Source: JAFGPL01 sp963781805 (GTDB lineage: Bacteria; Bacteroidota; Bacteroidia; Bacteroidales; UBA10428). Taken from it: a DNA stretch of 64,000 bases. The notes beneath the pieces were generated by a model. It saw nothing but the letters and a program-made list of their open reading frames with translations. It was not told the DNA's origin and searched no databases. A program made the translations under genes and the position numbers. This document shows, in pieces, positions 26,684 to 34,693 of this stretch (position 1 is the first letter of the stretch; each line of letters opens with the position of its first letter). The stretch is taken from NCBI GenBank assembly GCA_963781805.1, contig CAWAHF010000004.1:5022001-5086000 (forward strand), given 5' to 3'.

Positions 26684-29050
26684 ATGAAGAAGCGATTACT
26701 GATTTTTGTATTAACATTTATCGTGAGCTATGCATTTTCACAGGAATTAACCCAGACCATTCGTGGAAAGGTGATTGATAAATTGACCCAAATGCCTGTG
26801 ATTGGCGCCAATGTCTATTTGCCGGGATCAAACCCGGTAATCGGAACCGTTTCGGATGAAGAGGGAAATTTCAAACTGCAAAATGTTCCGATAGGAAGAC
26901 ATACTCTCCGTGTAAGCAGTGTGGGCTATAACAGTGTAACATTGCCTAACATCGTAGCTACATCTGCCAAAGAGGTTGTCCTTGAAATCAACATCGAAGA
27001 AATGGTCAACAAACTTGATGAAATCGTAGTGACTGCACGGCAAAAAAAAGACCCGCTAAATAAAATGGCGGCAATAAGCGCCCGATCTTTCACAGTGGAA
27101 GAAACAGGCAGGTATGCCGGTGCTCTGATGGATCCGGCAAGAATGGCCACTGCATATGCAGGAGTGATTGCAGCAAGTGATCAGCGTAACGACATAATAA
27201 TAAGAGGCAACTCGCCGCTTGGTTTGCTTTGGAGACTTGAAGATATTGATATCCCCAATCCGAACCATTTTTCAAGCATTGGCACTACGGGAGGCGGAAT
27301 CAGCATGCTTAACAATAACAACCTGGCTAATTCGGATTTTTTAACGGGGGCTTTTCCGGCAGAATATGGAAATGCCATCGGGGGAGTTTTCGATTTAAAA
27401 CTGAAGAACGGCAACGATGAAAAAAGTGAAAAAATGGTACAAATCGGTGCAACCGAAATGGAAGTTGGTTCGGAAGGGCCGTTATTTGGGAAAAACAAAA
27501 GCTCGTACATTGCAAACTTCAGATATTCGGCCATTGAACTTTTGAATAAAATGGATATTGTAAGTGAAAAGGATCTCCCGGCGATACCAAAATTCAAGGA
27601 TCTTACCTTTAAAGTGAATATACCTTCCAAAAAATTTGGAAGATTTACCCTGTTTGGAATCGGAGGAGCAAGCGACATCGCAGTTAAATTTAAACCTGAA
27701 GATTTAGGCCCGGATGAATATCTTGATATTGAAAATCAGAATCATTATACCAACGGCAGAATGGGAGTGCTTGGTTTTTCGCATACCTTGCGGATTTCTG
27801 ATAATAGTTATTTGAAATCAACGGCTGCAATTACGGGAACAGAAACAGATCTTACATCGGATACTATCTTGGGTCCTAATGCTGTCAAACTGATTGGTAG
27901 GCTGAAATCATCGGAAATCAGGTATATTCTTACCTCATACATCAATACCCGGATTAACAGCCGGAATGGTCTGAAAAGCGGTTTTTCCGTCAATTTGGTC
28001 AGGTTCAACTATCTTGACAGTTCGTATCTTGGTCAGTTCGCAGATGCTTATGCGGTAAACTACAACATGAGAGGAAACACTTCGCTGTTAGAAGCATACT
28101 CTGAATGGCAACACAGATTTTCAGACAGGGTCGTGCTGAATTCTGGATTGCACTGGCAATATATGGGGTATAATCATACATCATCACTTGAGCCTCGTGC
28201 AAGCATTAAGTGGAAAATAAAACCGAACAAGGCGCTGAGTTTTGGTACCGGTTTGCATAGCCAGACACAGCCTTTTGTTTACTACATTTTCCAGACAGAA
28301 ACTTCACCGGGCAATGTTGTACTCACAAATAAAAACCTTGGGTTCACAAAAAGCCTGCATGTGATTGCCGGATATGATCTGAATATTAACACTAATTTCA
28401 GGTTTAAATCCGAATGTTACTACCAGTATTTGTTTCATATCCCTGTCGAAAGTCATTCGTCGCTTTTCTCAATGGCCAATGTGGGGGCGGAATTTTCGAT
28501 GCCTTTTGCTGATAACCTGGTAAATAATGGTACCGGAGAAAATTATGGCATTGAGGTTACCCTCGAAAAATTCTTCAGTAAGAATTATTACTTCCTGGTA
28601 ACTTCATCGTTGTTTCAGTCGAAGTACAGCGGAAGTGACGGAATCAGAAGAAATACGGTATTTAACAGCAATTATACACTTACCGCTTTAGGAGGTGTGG
28701 AGCTGAATATGACAAAGAAATCGACCTTCTTAACCGATGCCCGGGTAACTCTGGTGGGCGGAAGAAGGTATATTCCTGTTGATTTGTCAGCGTCGCGGGA
28801 TGCAGGTTATTCCGTTTACGATAATACAGATGCATACAAACAGCGGTTGAAAGGGTATTTCAGATTGGATTATAAAATAGGTTTCAGGTTTAACCGTACC
28901 AACGTTTTTCATTATGTGGTAATTGATATTATGAATGTACTGAACACCAAAAATATTTACCAGAAGGTATATAATCCCAAAACGAATACGATCTATGATG
29001 TGTATCAATATGGAATTCTTCCGAATATATTTTACCGGCTGGAGTTTTAA
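26684..29050 (+). CDS. TonB-dependent receptor with N-terminal carboxypeptidase-regulatory-like domain
   Basis: 788 residues from the ATG at 26684 (a TTG at 26654 only adds non-signal residues). The signal peptide (KKRLLIFVLTFIVSYAFSQ) is followed by a carboxypeptidase-regulatory-like domain (about 25-110, TIRGKVIDKLTQMPVIGANV), the TonB-box-like LDEIVVTARQKKDP, a plug with DIIIRGNSPLGLLWRLEDID and FPAEYGNAIGGVFDLK, and a barrel ending in FYRLEF. It lacks the SusC hallmarks and has no SusD neighbour. The ligand is unknown. A LytS/LytTR pair begins 68 bp downstream on the same strand, so the receptor and its sensor may form one unit. Confidence 0.85.
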   Translation: MKKRLLIFVLTFIVSYAFSQELTQTIRGKVIDKLTQMPVIGANVYLPGSNPVIGTVSDEEGNFKLQNVPIGRHTLRVSSVGYNSVTLPNIVATSAKEVVLEINIEEMVNKLDEIVVTARQKKDPLNKMAAISARSFTVEETGRYAGALMDPARMATAYAGVIAASDQRNDIIIRGNSPLGLLWRLEDIDIPNPNHFSSIGTTGGGISMLNNNNLANSDFLTGAFPAEYGNAIGGVFDLKLKNGNDEKSEKMVQIGATEMEVGSEGPLFGKNKSSYIANFRYSAIELLNKMDIVSEKDLPAIPKFKDLTFKVNIPSKKFGRFTLFGIGGASDIAVKFKPEDLGPDEYLDIENQNHYTNGRMGVLGFSHTLRISDNSYLKSTAAITGTETDLTSDTILGPNAVKLIGRLKSSEIRYILTSYINTRINSRNGLKSGFSVNLVRFNYLDSSYLGQFADAYAVNYNMRGNTSLLEAYSEWQHRFSDRVVLNSGLHWQYMGYNHTSSLEPRASIKWKIKPNKALSFGTGLHSQTQPFVYYIFQTETSPGNVVLTNKNLGFTKSLHVIAGYDLNINTNFRFKSECYYQYLFHIPVESHSSLFSMANVGAEFSMPFADNLVNNGTGENYGIEVTLEKFFSKNYYFLVTSSLFQSKYSGSDGIRRNTVFNSNYTLTALGGVELNMTKKSTFLTDARVTLVGGRRYIPVDLSASRDAGYSVYDNTDAYKQRLKGYFRLDYKIGFRFNRTNVFHYVVIDIMNVLNTKNIYQKVYNPKTNTIYDVYQYGILPNIFYRLEF

Positions 29051-29118
29051 AAATGATAAAGTTTCGCGATAATTCAGTTATCTTTAGATGATTCAATTCC
29101 AATTCAGCAACCTGTCAT

Positions 29119-30195
29119 ATGAAAAAAGCTATTCTGAAAAAATATGCCATAAGAACACTGGCCGCTTTATTTATACATTTTATCATCAAAATATTTGATC
29201 AGACATTTAGCGGTAAGCTATTCCTTTTTGATGCAAGAGGTATTCTGTTTATGATTTATATTGTCGGATTTATTTTGCTGGTGTGGGGAATGGGCGATCT
29301 GATTTATAAATATTCTATAAACAACCTTTTAAGAAAATATGATATCATCAAACAATTCACTTATCTGTTGGTGATTCTTACCGTTTATGGCCTGGTGGTT
29401 ATGGTGTTGTTTACTGTATCCTATTCTTTGTTTGATCTTATTCTGTTTAATCTGCCGCATTATGGGAAACCAAATCGTTTTTTCGATTTCGATGCAAATC
29501 TGGGCATGTTTGTTGGCTACATGGGGGTTCTCATTTTTAATGGTCAGATATACATGTTCAATCATTGGAAAAAAGAAAAGTTGATGTCTGAGCAACTGCA
29601 AAAAGAAAATATTCAGGCTAAATATGAGGCGTTAAAGAATCAGATTGATCCTCACTTTTTCTTCAATAATTTAAGTGTATTGACAAAACTATTATATAAA
29701 AACCAGGATATGGCGGCGGAATATATCAATCAGCTATCTAAAATCTACCGGTATATTCTCGATAAACGGGATGAAATTCTAATTTCGTTGAAAGAGGAAC
29801 TTGTTTTTTTGGATTCCTTTTTTTTTCTTATCAGGATAAGGCATGAAGAACATATTCTGTTTAATACCAATCTGAATGAGAAAACAAAAGAAAACTGTTT
29901 TTTGCCTCCGAATACATTGCAAATGCTGATTGAAAATGCAATTAAACATAACCAGTTTACGGCTGGCGAACCCTTGGAAATTACAATTACCGAAAATGAA
30001 AATTCGATCATCATCACAAATACGCTTAAAAAGCGAAAAATGCTGGAGCATACTTCAGGGATTGGACTGGATAACATTAAAAAGCGTTACGAATTGCTTG
30101 GCGCTAAAAGTGTAAAGGTTGAGGAAACCGATCACAAGTTTGTTGTTTCTTTGCCAAAACTTGGGAACAGGAAAAATGAACGTACTGATATTTGA
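29119..30195 (+). CDS. LytS/YehU-type sensor histidine kinase
   Basis: 358 residues. Four hydrophobic segments fill residues about 10-150 and carry no recognisable extracellular sensor domain. The His_kinase family region begins with QIDPHFFFNNLSVL (phosphoacceptor His179). The HATPase region carries LIENAIKHN (N-box) and GIGLDNIKKRYELLGA (G-box). It probably autophosphorylates and passes phosphate to the LytTR regulator encoded next, whose start codon overlaps its last 20 bases. The membrane signal is unknown. Confidence 0.9.
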   Translation: MKKAILKKYAIRTLAALFIHFIIKIFDQTFSGKLFLFDARGILFMIYIVGFILLVWGMGDLIYKYSINNLLRKYDIIKQFTYLLVILTVYGLVVMVLFTVSYSLFDLILFNLPHYGKPNRFFDFDANLGMFVGYMGVLIFNGQIYMFNHWKKEKLMSEQLQKENIQAKYEALKNQIDPHFFFNNLSVLTKLLYKNQDMAAEYINQLSKIYRYILDKRDEILISLKEELVFLDSFFFLIRIRHEEHILFNTNLNEKTKENCFLPPNTLQMLIENAIKHNQFTAGEPLEITITENENSIIITNTLKKRKMLEHTSGIGLDNIKKRYELLGAKSVKVEETDHKFVVSLPKLGNRKNERTDI

Positions 30196-30922
30196 AGATG
30201 AACGATTAAATGCCGAGCGTTTGGAAGACCTTATCAGAAGGTATGACAGCTCGGTTGAAATTCTGGCAGTGCTTGATTCTGTGCAGCAGGGCATTGAATG
30301 GTTGACAAAGAATCCGGCTCCTGAACTCATTTTTATGGATATCAGGCTCTCGGATGGTATATCTTTCGAGCTTTTTGATAAGGTAAATATCGATTCATCC
30401 GTAATTTTTACTACAGCTTATGATGAATATGCGCTGAGAGCTTTCAAAGTAAACAGCGTGGATTATCTTGTCAAACCCATTGATTTCAATGAGTTAAAAG
30501 CCGCCATGGATAAATTCAGGAAAATAAAAATGCATCTGCCTGCTGAATTAATGAGATCTATTTTAAATCAGGTAGGTACTAAGTATAAGCAACGGTTTTT
30601 AGTGAAAATAGGCGACCAGTTAAAAAATATCCACACAAAAGATATTGCCTATTTTATTTATGAAGACGGACTGGCAATAGCTGTAACCATGAATAAATCA
30701 TCACTCCCGGTGGATTATTCTCTCGATCAATTGGAACAGTTGCTTAACCCTGCCGAATTCTTCAGAATAAACCGGAAAATCATCTCGCGCATTGATTCCA
30801 TCGGAAAAATACATGTATACTTTAACGGCCGGCTGAAGGTTGAATTGAATCCTCCACTTAACGAAGATATTATAGTAAGTCGGGAAAGGGTAGGGCGGTT
30901 TAAAGAATGGATGGGGGGATGA
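30176..30922 (+). CDS. LytTR-family response regulator
   Basis: 248 residues from the ATG at 30176, which overlaps the end of the kinase gene (translational coupling); an upstream in-frame start at 30119 would add a non-conserved extension. The receiver domain has acidic pocket Glu7/Asp8, phosphoacceptor Asp55 (LIFMDIRL), Thr79-Thr80 and Lys100 (YLVKPI). Residues about 140-245 are a LytTR DNA-binding domain (FLVKIGDQLKNIHTKDIAYF and FFRINRKIISRIDSI). Such regulators bind direct repeats near promoters. Target genes are unknown; the upstream TonB-dependent receptor is the obvious candidate. Confidence 0.93.
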   Translation: MNVLIFEDERLNAERLEDLIRRYDSSVEILAVLDSVQQGIEWLTKNPAPELIFMDIRLSDGISFELFDKVNIDSSVIFTTAYDEYALRAFKVNSVDYLVKPIDFNELKAAMDKFRKIKMHLPAELMRSILNQVGTKYKQRFLVKIGDQLKNIHTKDIAYFIYEDGLAIAVTMNKSSLPVDYSLDQLEQLLNPAEFFRINRKIISRIDSIGKIHVYFNGRLKVELNPPLNEDIIVSRERVGRFKEWMGG

Positions 30923-31070
30923 TTGGAGCAATAGAGGGTGTCTTAAAAATTCCAAAATCAAAAAACGTCATTAATGGAGGAACGACTGATACAACCGGAA
31001 CGAAATGGAATTCATCAAAGGTAATCTCATCGCAAAACGATTATGTAATTAAATAAAAAATACCCTTTAC

Positions 31071-31096
31071 TGCCACAAAGTTTTTAACTTGTGGCA
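31071..31096 (+). terminator. candidate terminator after the response regulator gene
   Basis: TGCCACAA (31071-31078) and TTGTGGCA (31089-31096) form an 8-bp stem with a T-rich loop; the downstream tail TTGCTTTT is only partly T-rich. 148 bases after the stop codon. Confidence 0.45.
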
Positions 31097-31201
31097 TTGC
31101 TTTTACTCTTATTCCGTTTAACCTCTCTGGACAGGTTTTGTAATTCTATCCTATATCCATAACTGTTTTGTAAAAGCAATTAAGGCAGACTTGTACTAAT
31201 C

Positions 31202-31257
31202 TAATTAACCCAAAATTGTCATTAAAATTAATGATAATGACAATTTTGGGTTAATTA
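31202..31257. promoter_or_regulatory. 23-bp perfect inverted repeat overlapping the island promoter (operator candidate)
   Basis: Left arm 31202-31224 (TAATTAACCCAAAATTGTCA plus TTA) is perfectly inverted at 31235-31257, with a 10-base AT-rich spacer. The right arm contains the TTTG (31245-31248) that serves as the likely -33 element of the downstream gene. A protein bound here would cover the promoter. There is no T-run after it, which argues against a terminator. Confidence 0.7.
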
Positions 31258-31276
31258 TTGATATTCCGTATATTTA
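31245..31276 (+). promoter_or_regulatory. candidate promoter of the ParB-like/UvrD island
   Basis: TTTG (31245-31248), 20 bases, TATATTTA (31269-31276): a close match to the Bacteroidota TTTG / TAnnTTTG promoter, 35 bases before the first gene's ATG. Confidence 0.55.
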
Positions 31277-31311
31277 ACTGACAATTAAAGGCATATAATT
31301 TTAAGAACTAT

Positions 31312-31881
31312 ATGAATAAAGTTCATCAAAGTTGGAAAGATCTTAAACCAAATGAATACGAAAAGGATTTTCGATTTGAAGAATATTTTGAAAGGATAGC
31401 AAAAAATGATAACTATAAATACATTCCCAAACTCGTATTTGAACAATGGATATTTGGATTACATCAAAATGAGTATACCTTAAATAACTATGCATGGATC
31501 GATTACACTAAAATTAAATTTGAAATTTGTGAATGGGAATTTCAAAAGTTTCAAGAAGTAAATGTAATAGAAGATTTTAAACCTTATTTTCTTGAGCGAG
31601 CAAAGTGTAAAGATTTCATGCAATTTTGTTGCATAGATGATGATTTGAGTTATTGGAAGGAATATGGAACATGGAGAATTCCTCCTATAATACTTGATGT
31701 AAATTCTTTGACAACAAAAATTCCTTCGTGGTGCGAGATAATGCCACCTTTTCAATTGATTGAAGGACATACACGTCTAGGATATTTACATTCAATGAAA
31801 AGAATTTCTGAATTAAACAAGGGAAAATTGGCTTCAAAACATTCAGTATATTTAATGGTTGAGAAAGACGCTAATATTTAA
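31312..31881 (+). CDS. small protein with a ParB-like LIEGHTR motif, first gene of an AT-rich pair
   Basis: 189 residues, no signal peptide, rich in aromatic and charged residues (NDNYKYIPKLVFEQWIFGLH). The C-terminal third reads WRIPPIILDVNSL, then PPFQLIEGHTRLGYLHSMKR (Leu149-Arg155 is LIEGHTR). The [I/V]EGHxR pattern resembles the phosphate-binding signature of the ParB/sulfiredoxin-like superfamily, whose members include CTPases, nucleases and modification-system proteins. This is a motif-level resemblance only. The helicase gene starts 25 bp downstream, and base composition is visibly more AT-rich than in flanking genes, which suggests the pair was acquired together. Confidence 0.75.
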   Translation: MNKVHQSWKDLKPNEYEKDFRFEEYFERIAKNDNYKYIPKLVFEQWIFGLHQNEYTLNNYAWIDYTKIKFEICEWEFQKFQEVNVIEDFKPYFLERAKCKDFMQFCCIDDDLSYWKEYGTWRIPPIILDVNSLTTKIPSWCEIMPPFQLIEGHTRLGYLHSMKRISELNKGKLASKHSVYLMVEKDANI

Positions 31882-31906
31882 TACCAAAAATAATATTTGG
31901 CTATAA

Positions 31907-33997
31907 ATGATTATCGAGAAACTAAACGATAGCCAGCGAAAAGCTGTTGAATATAAAGGCAAGCATTTATTGGTACTTGCAGGTGCTGGTACTGGTAAAA
32001 CTCATACAATTATAAGTCGTGCTGCATATTTGATTGCAAATGGAATAAAAGGTAGTCGCATACAAATACTATCTTTTACAAGAAAATCAGCAAGTGAGAT
32101 TGTTGAACGGGTAAACTCCATGTTTCAAAACAATAAAGATGCAAAACAACTAAATGGTTCTACTTTTCATGCTTGGTGCATGAATATTATAAAATCAAAT
32201 CCCAAAGTATTTAAGGTAAGTGATTACACTGTTATAGATAGGGATGATCAATTAAGTATTTTCAAATTGATTTGCGGTAGAGACCCTAAAGTTATTGAAG
32301 AAACTCGTTTAACAGCTAAAACATTATTGGATTTATATTCTTTTGCCCGAAATACTCGAAAAAATATTACTGAAACTGTCCGTATTAAATGTTTAAGCAA
32401 CTCCAAAGATGAAAGTGCCTCTATAGAAATAGGGCAAATAAAACCATATTTAGTAACAGTATTTTCAAATTATGAATCAAAAAAGAAAGAGAGAAAATAC
32501 CTTGATTATGATGATATTTTGGATGTAGTTTCTTCTGGATTAAAAAATAATAAGGAAGCAAGAAATTTTATTTCTGCACAATATGATCATATTTTAGTAG
32601 ATGAAATGCAAGATACTAATCCTTTGCAATGGGAACTATTGAGTTCATTCCAAGAAAATTGCTGCCTTTTTTGTGTAGGTGATGATGCTCAATCAATTTA
32701 TGCATTTCGAGGTGCAGATTTTAGAAATGTGCATAAATTCAATGAACGAGTTCCTAATTCTGAAACATATCGATTAGAAGACAATTATCGTTCAACACAA
32801 GAAATTTTAGATTTATCAAATTGGTTATTAAAACAATCACCGTTAAATTACAACAAACAATTAAGAGCCCTCAGAGGAAAAGGTGAAATACCAATAATTA
32901 TGAACTTCGAAAATGAATGGAGAGAAGCGGAATGGGTAGCCAGTGATATCTTAGAGAATTTTACAAAAGATGGTTTAGGATATGAGAATCATCTAGTTTT
33001 GGTTCGTTCTTCATTTGCCGGGAGAGCTATTGAACATTTCTTTCTTGAAAAAAAAATACCCTATAGGATTTTTGGTGGTGTTGGTTTAATGGCATCTGCA
33101 CATATACGTGATATAGCATCTGCATTAAGAATAGTTGCCAATATATACGATGAGATTGCTTGGATGAGATATTTAACATTATGGTCAAAGATAGGGGATC
33201 AAACAGCTTCTAAATTAATATATGAACTTCTAGAATTGTCCAATATTGATAGCTGCATCGAATTATTGAATAAAAAGGATCTTAAAAATCCAGAATTGAT
33301 CTCTACACTTTCCTCAATAAAAAACTTAAATAATAACCCTGCAGAAGCTATACGGATAGCCTTATTCATTATGGAATCTCAATTATCCTTAATTTATAAA
33401 GAAAATTGGGAACAAAAACGTAAACCTGATTTCAAAATATTAATAAAGCTAGCTGAAAAACATAGTTCTATTGGGGAATTCATAACTGAATATGTTTTAG
33501 ACCCACAACTTAATGAATCCTACCTTAATAGCACTGATTTAAAAGATCGAGTAACTATAAGTACTGTTCATTCGGCAAAAGGTTTAGAATCAAAAGTCTG
33601 TTATGTAATTAATGTTTCAGTTGGTGCTTATCCAAGTGAAATGTCGATCAACGATGGTGAAGATGAAATTGAAGAAGAACGTCGAGTTTTATATGTTGCA
33701 TTAACAAGGGCAAAAGATGAGCTTTATGTTACAAGGATAATTAACTCAATTCAAGAGTATGATTCAATTTCATCTTCAAATATAGATCAACAAAGTGAAA
33801 ATAGTGATATTGAAAATAATTATGAAGATGAACCTTTAAATACGGAGGTAATAGACTCTAATTTATATTTTTTGAATGAATTACCATCTGAATTGGCAAT
33901 TAATGAGATATCCGAACAATCAAAAAATGCTATTTCATCCAAAAATTATAATGGCCAGATTATTTCTGAAAATGACTTCGGTATTGATTTAAGTTGA
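31907..33997 (+). CDS. UvrD/Rep-family (SF1A) DNA helicase
   Basis: 696 residues with the full superfamily 1A set: Q-motif Gln10 (LNDSQRKAVEY), Walker A AGAGTGKT (Ala25-Thr32), motif Ia ILSFTRKSASEIVERV, Walker B DEMQD (Asp232-Asp236), motif III GDDAQSIYAFRGAD, motif IV LEDNYRST, motif V TVHSAKGLESKVCYV and motif VI YVALTRAKDELYV near residue 600. The last ~80 residues are an acidic, serine/asparagine-rich tail with no nuclease motif. It should unwind DNA 3' to 5'. It is not placed like the housekeeping uvrD/pcrA and is paired with the ParB-motif protein in an AT-rich island, so a defence or DNA-processing role is more likely than general repair; this is inference. Confidence 0.9.
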   Translation: MIIEKLNDSQRKAVEYKGKHLLVLAGAGTGKTHTIISRAAYLIANGIKGSRIQILSFTRKSASEIVERVNSMFQNNKDAKQLNGSTFHAWCMNIIKSNPKVFKVSDYTVIDRDDQLSIFKLICGRDPKVIEETRLTAKTLLDLYSFARNTRKNITETVRIKCLSNSKDESASIEIGQIKPYLVTVFSNYESKKKERKYLDYDDILDVVSSGLKNNKEARNFISAQYDHILVDEMQDTNPLQWELLSSFQENCCLFCVGDDAQSIYAFRGADFRNVHKFNERVPNSETYRLEDNYRSTQEILDLSNWLLKQSPLNYNKQLRALRGKGEIPIIMNFENEWREAEWVASDILENFTKDGLGYENHLVLVRSSFAGRAIEHFFLEKKIPYRIFGGVGLMASAHIRDIASALRIVANIYDEIAWMRYLTLWSKIGDQTASKLIYELLELSNIDSCIELLNKKDLKNPELISTLSSIKNLNNNPAEAIRIALFIMESQLSLIYKENWEQKRKPDFKILIKLAEKHSSIGEFITEYVLDPQLNESYLNSTDLKDRVTISTVHSAKGLESKVCYVINVSVGAYPSEMSINDGEDEIEEERRVLYVALTRAKDELYVTRIINSIQEYDSISSSNIDQQSENSDIENNYEDEPLNTEVIDSNLYFLNELPSELAINEISEQSKNAISSKNYNGQIISENDFGIDLS

Positions 33998-34097
33998 TAA
34001 AAAAAAGTATTTTATAAATTCAGAAATCAGTTTTCAAAGCAAGCAACTTCATTTAGGAAATATGCTACTACAAGTTTCAATCTTATAGTTACATTTT

Positions 34098-34177
34098 ACT
34101 TTTTTGCACCGGCGACTTGTTTTTTGTGACTGCATTTAGTTTTTTGCTCCTACGGTTTACTTTCTTGCTCCTGCGAT
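34098..34177. repeat. degenerate ~20-base tandem repeat, four units
   Basis: Units such as ACTTTTTTGCACCGGCGA (34098), AGTTTTTTGCTCCTACGG (34138) and ACTTTCTTGCTCCTGCGA (34159), with a more degenerate unit between the first two, recur every 20-21 bases. Confidence 0.5.
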
Positions 34178-34345
34178 AAGTAATCCCAATTCTATCGCAA
34201 GTTTAGGCTTCAACCGTAAAATGCAATTGCTCTTTAATCAATTTTTGCATCCTGCTTTCTATTCTGTGTTGCTTCAGATGAGGGGAAATACAACAAAGTT
34301 ATTATTAGGGAATTATCAGTTGAATAATTTATTATTCCACCTAAA

Positions 34346-34640
34346 TTACTTTCCTGCCAGATTAACCATCCCTTCCCTGAAAATGATCGGCGCTTCCGGA
34401 CGGGGATCATGGATAATTATTTTAAAATAGAATTCCTTTTTTACTAAGTCTGTAAATAAAAAACCGATAAGATTATAATTCCCAGGAGGTAAATTGTATT
34501 TTTCAGAATAGATCTGAAGATTTGGTCTGCTAGCAATTAGATTCTGATAAAACTGTTTTGATTGCGTGTACCGGTGAAATATTGAATACTGCTGGCAGTG
34601 TCAGTGTGAAAACCCTGATCTGCATTATATTGTTATCAAC
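34346..34640 (-). pseudogene. 3' remnant of an unidentified protein gene, frameshifted and without a start
   Basis: Read on the minus strand, one frame gives ADQGFHTDTASSIQYFTGTR and NQNSFIRI before a stop. In the neighbouring frame the protein-like reading goes on: RPNLQIYSEKYNLPPGNYNL, IGFLFTDLVKKEFYFKIIIH, DPRPEAPIIFREGMVNLAGK and a TAA at 34346-34348. The composition and unbroken 85 codons of the second part look like genuine coding sequence, but there is no start codon or upstream gene. A single frameshift near 34540 would join the parts. The protein family is not recognised. It may be the truncated end of a gene disrupted when the helicase island arrived. Confidence 0.5.
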
Positions 34641-34693
34641 TATTTAAAATACATGTCCTGGATCGAATTTAACTTAATTTATGAAAACAAGGA

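Larger units (their letters stand above)
30923..31311. other. 389-bp junction between the two-component genes and the AT-rich island
   Basis: Holds a hairpin (31071-31096), the 23-bp inverted repeat (31202-31257) and a candidate promoter (31245-31276). No coding content seen. Confidence 0.5.
33998..34693. other. 696-bp stretch: short tandem repeats and a decayed minus-strand gene
   Basis: Between the helicase and the hut operon lie four ~20-base degenerate tandem repeats (34098-34177) and a minus-strand coding relic (34346-34640). A 69-codon plus-strand frame at 34221-34430 partly overlaps the relic and has no recognisable content. Confidence 0.55.

Noticed and set aside
31907..33997. Helicase considered as the housekeeping UvrD/PcrA
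   Set aside because: AT-rich composition unlike neighbours, pairing with an uncharacterised small protein and an acidic non-conserved tail make an accessory helicase more likely.
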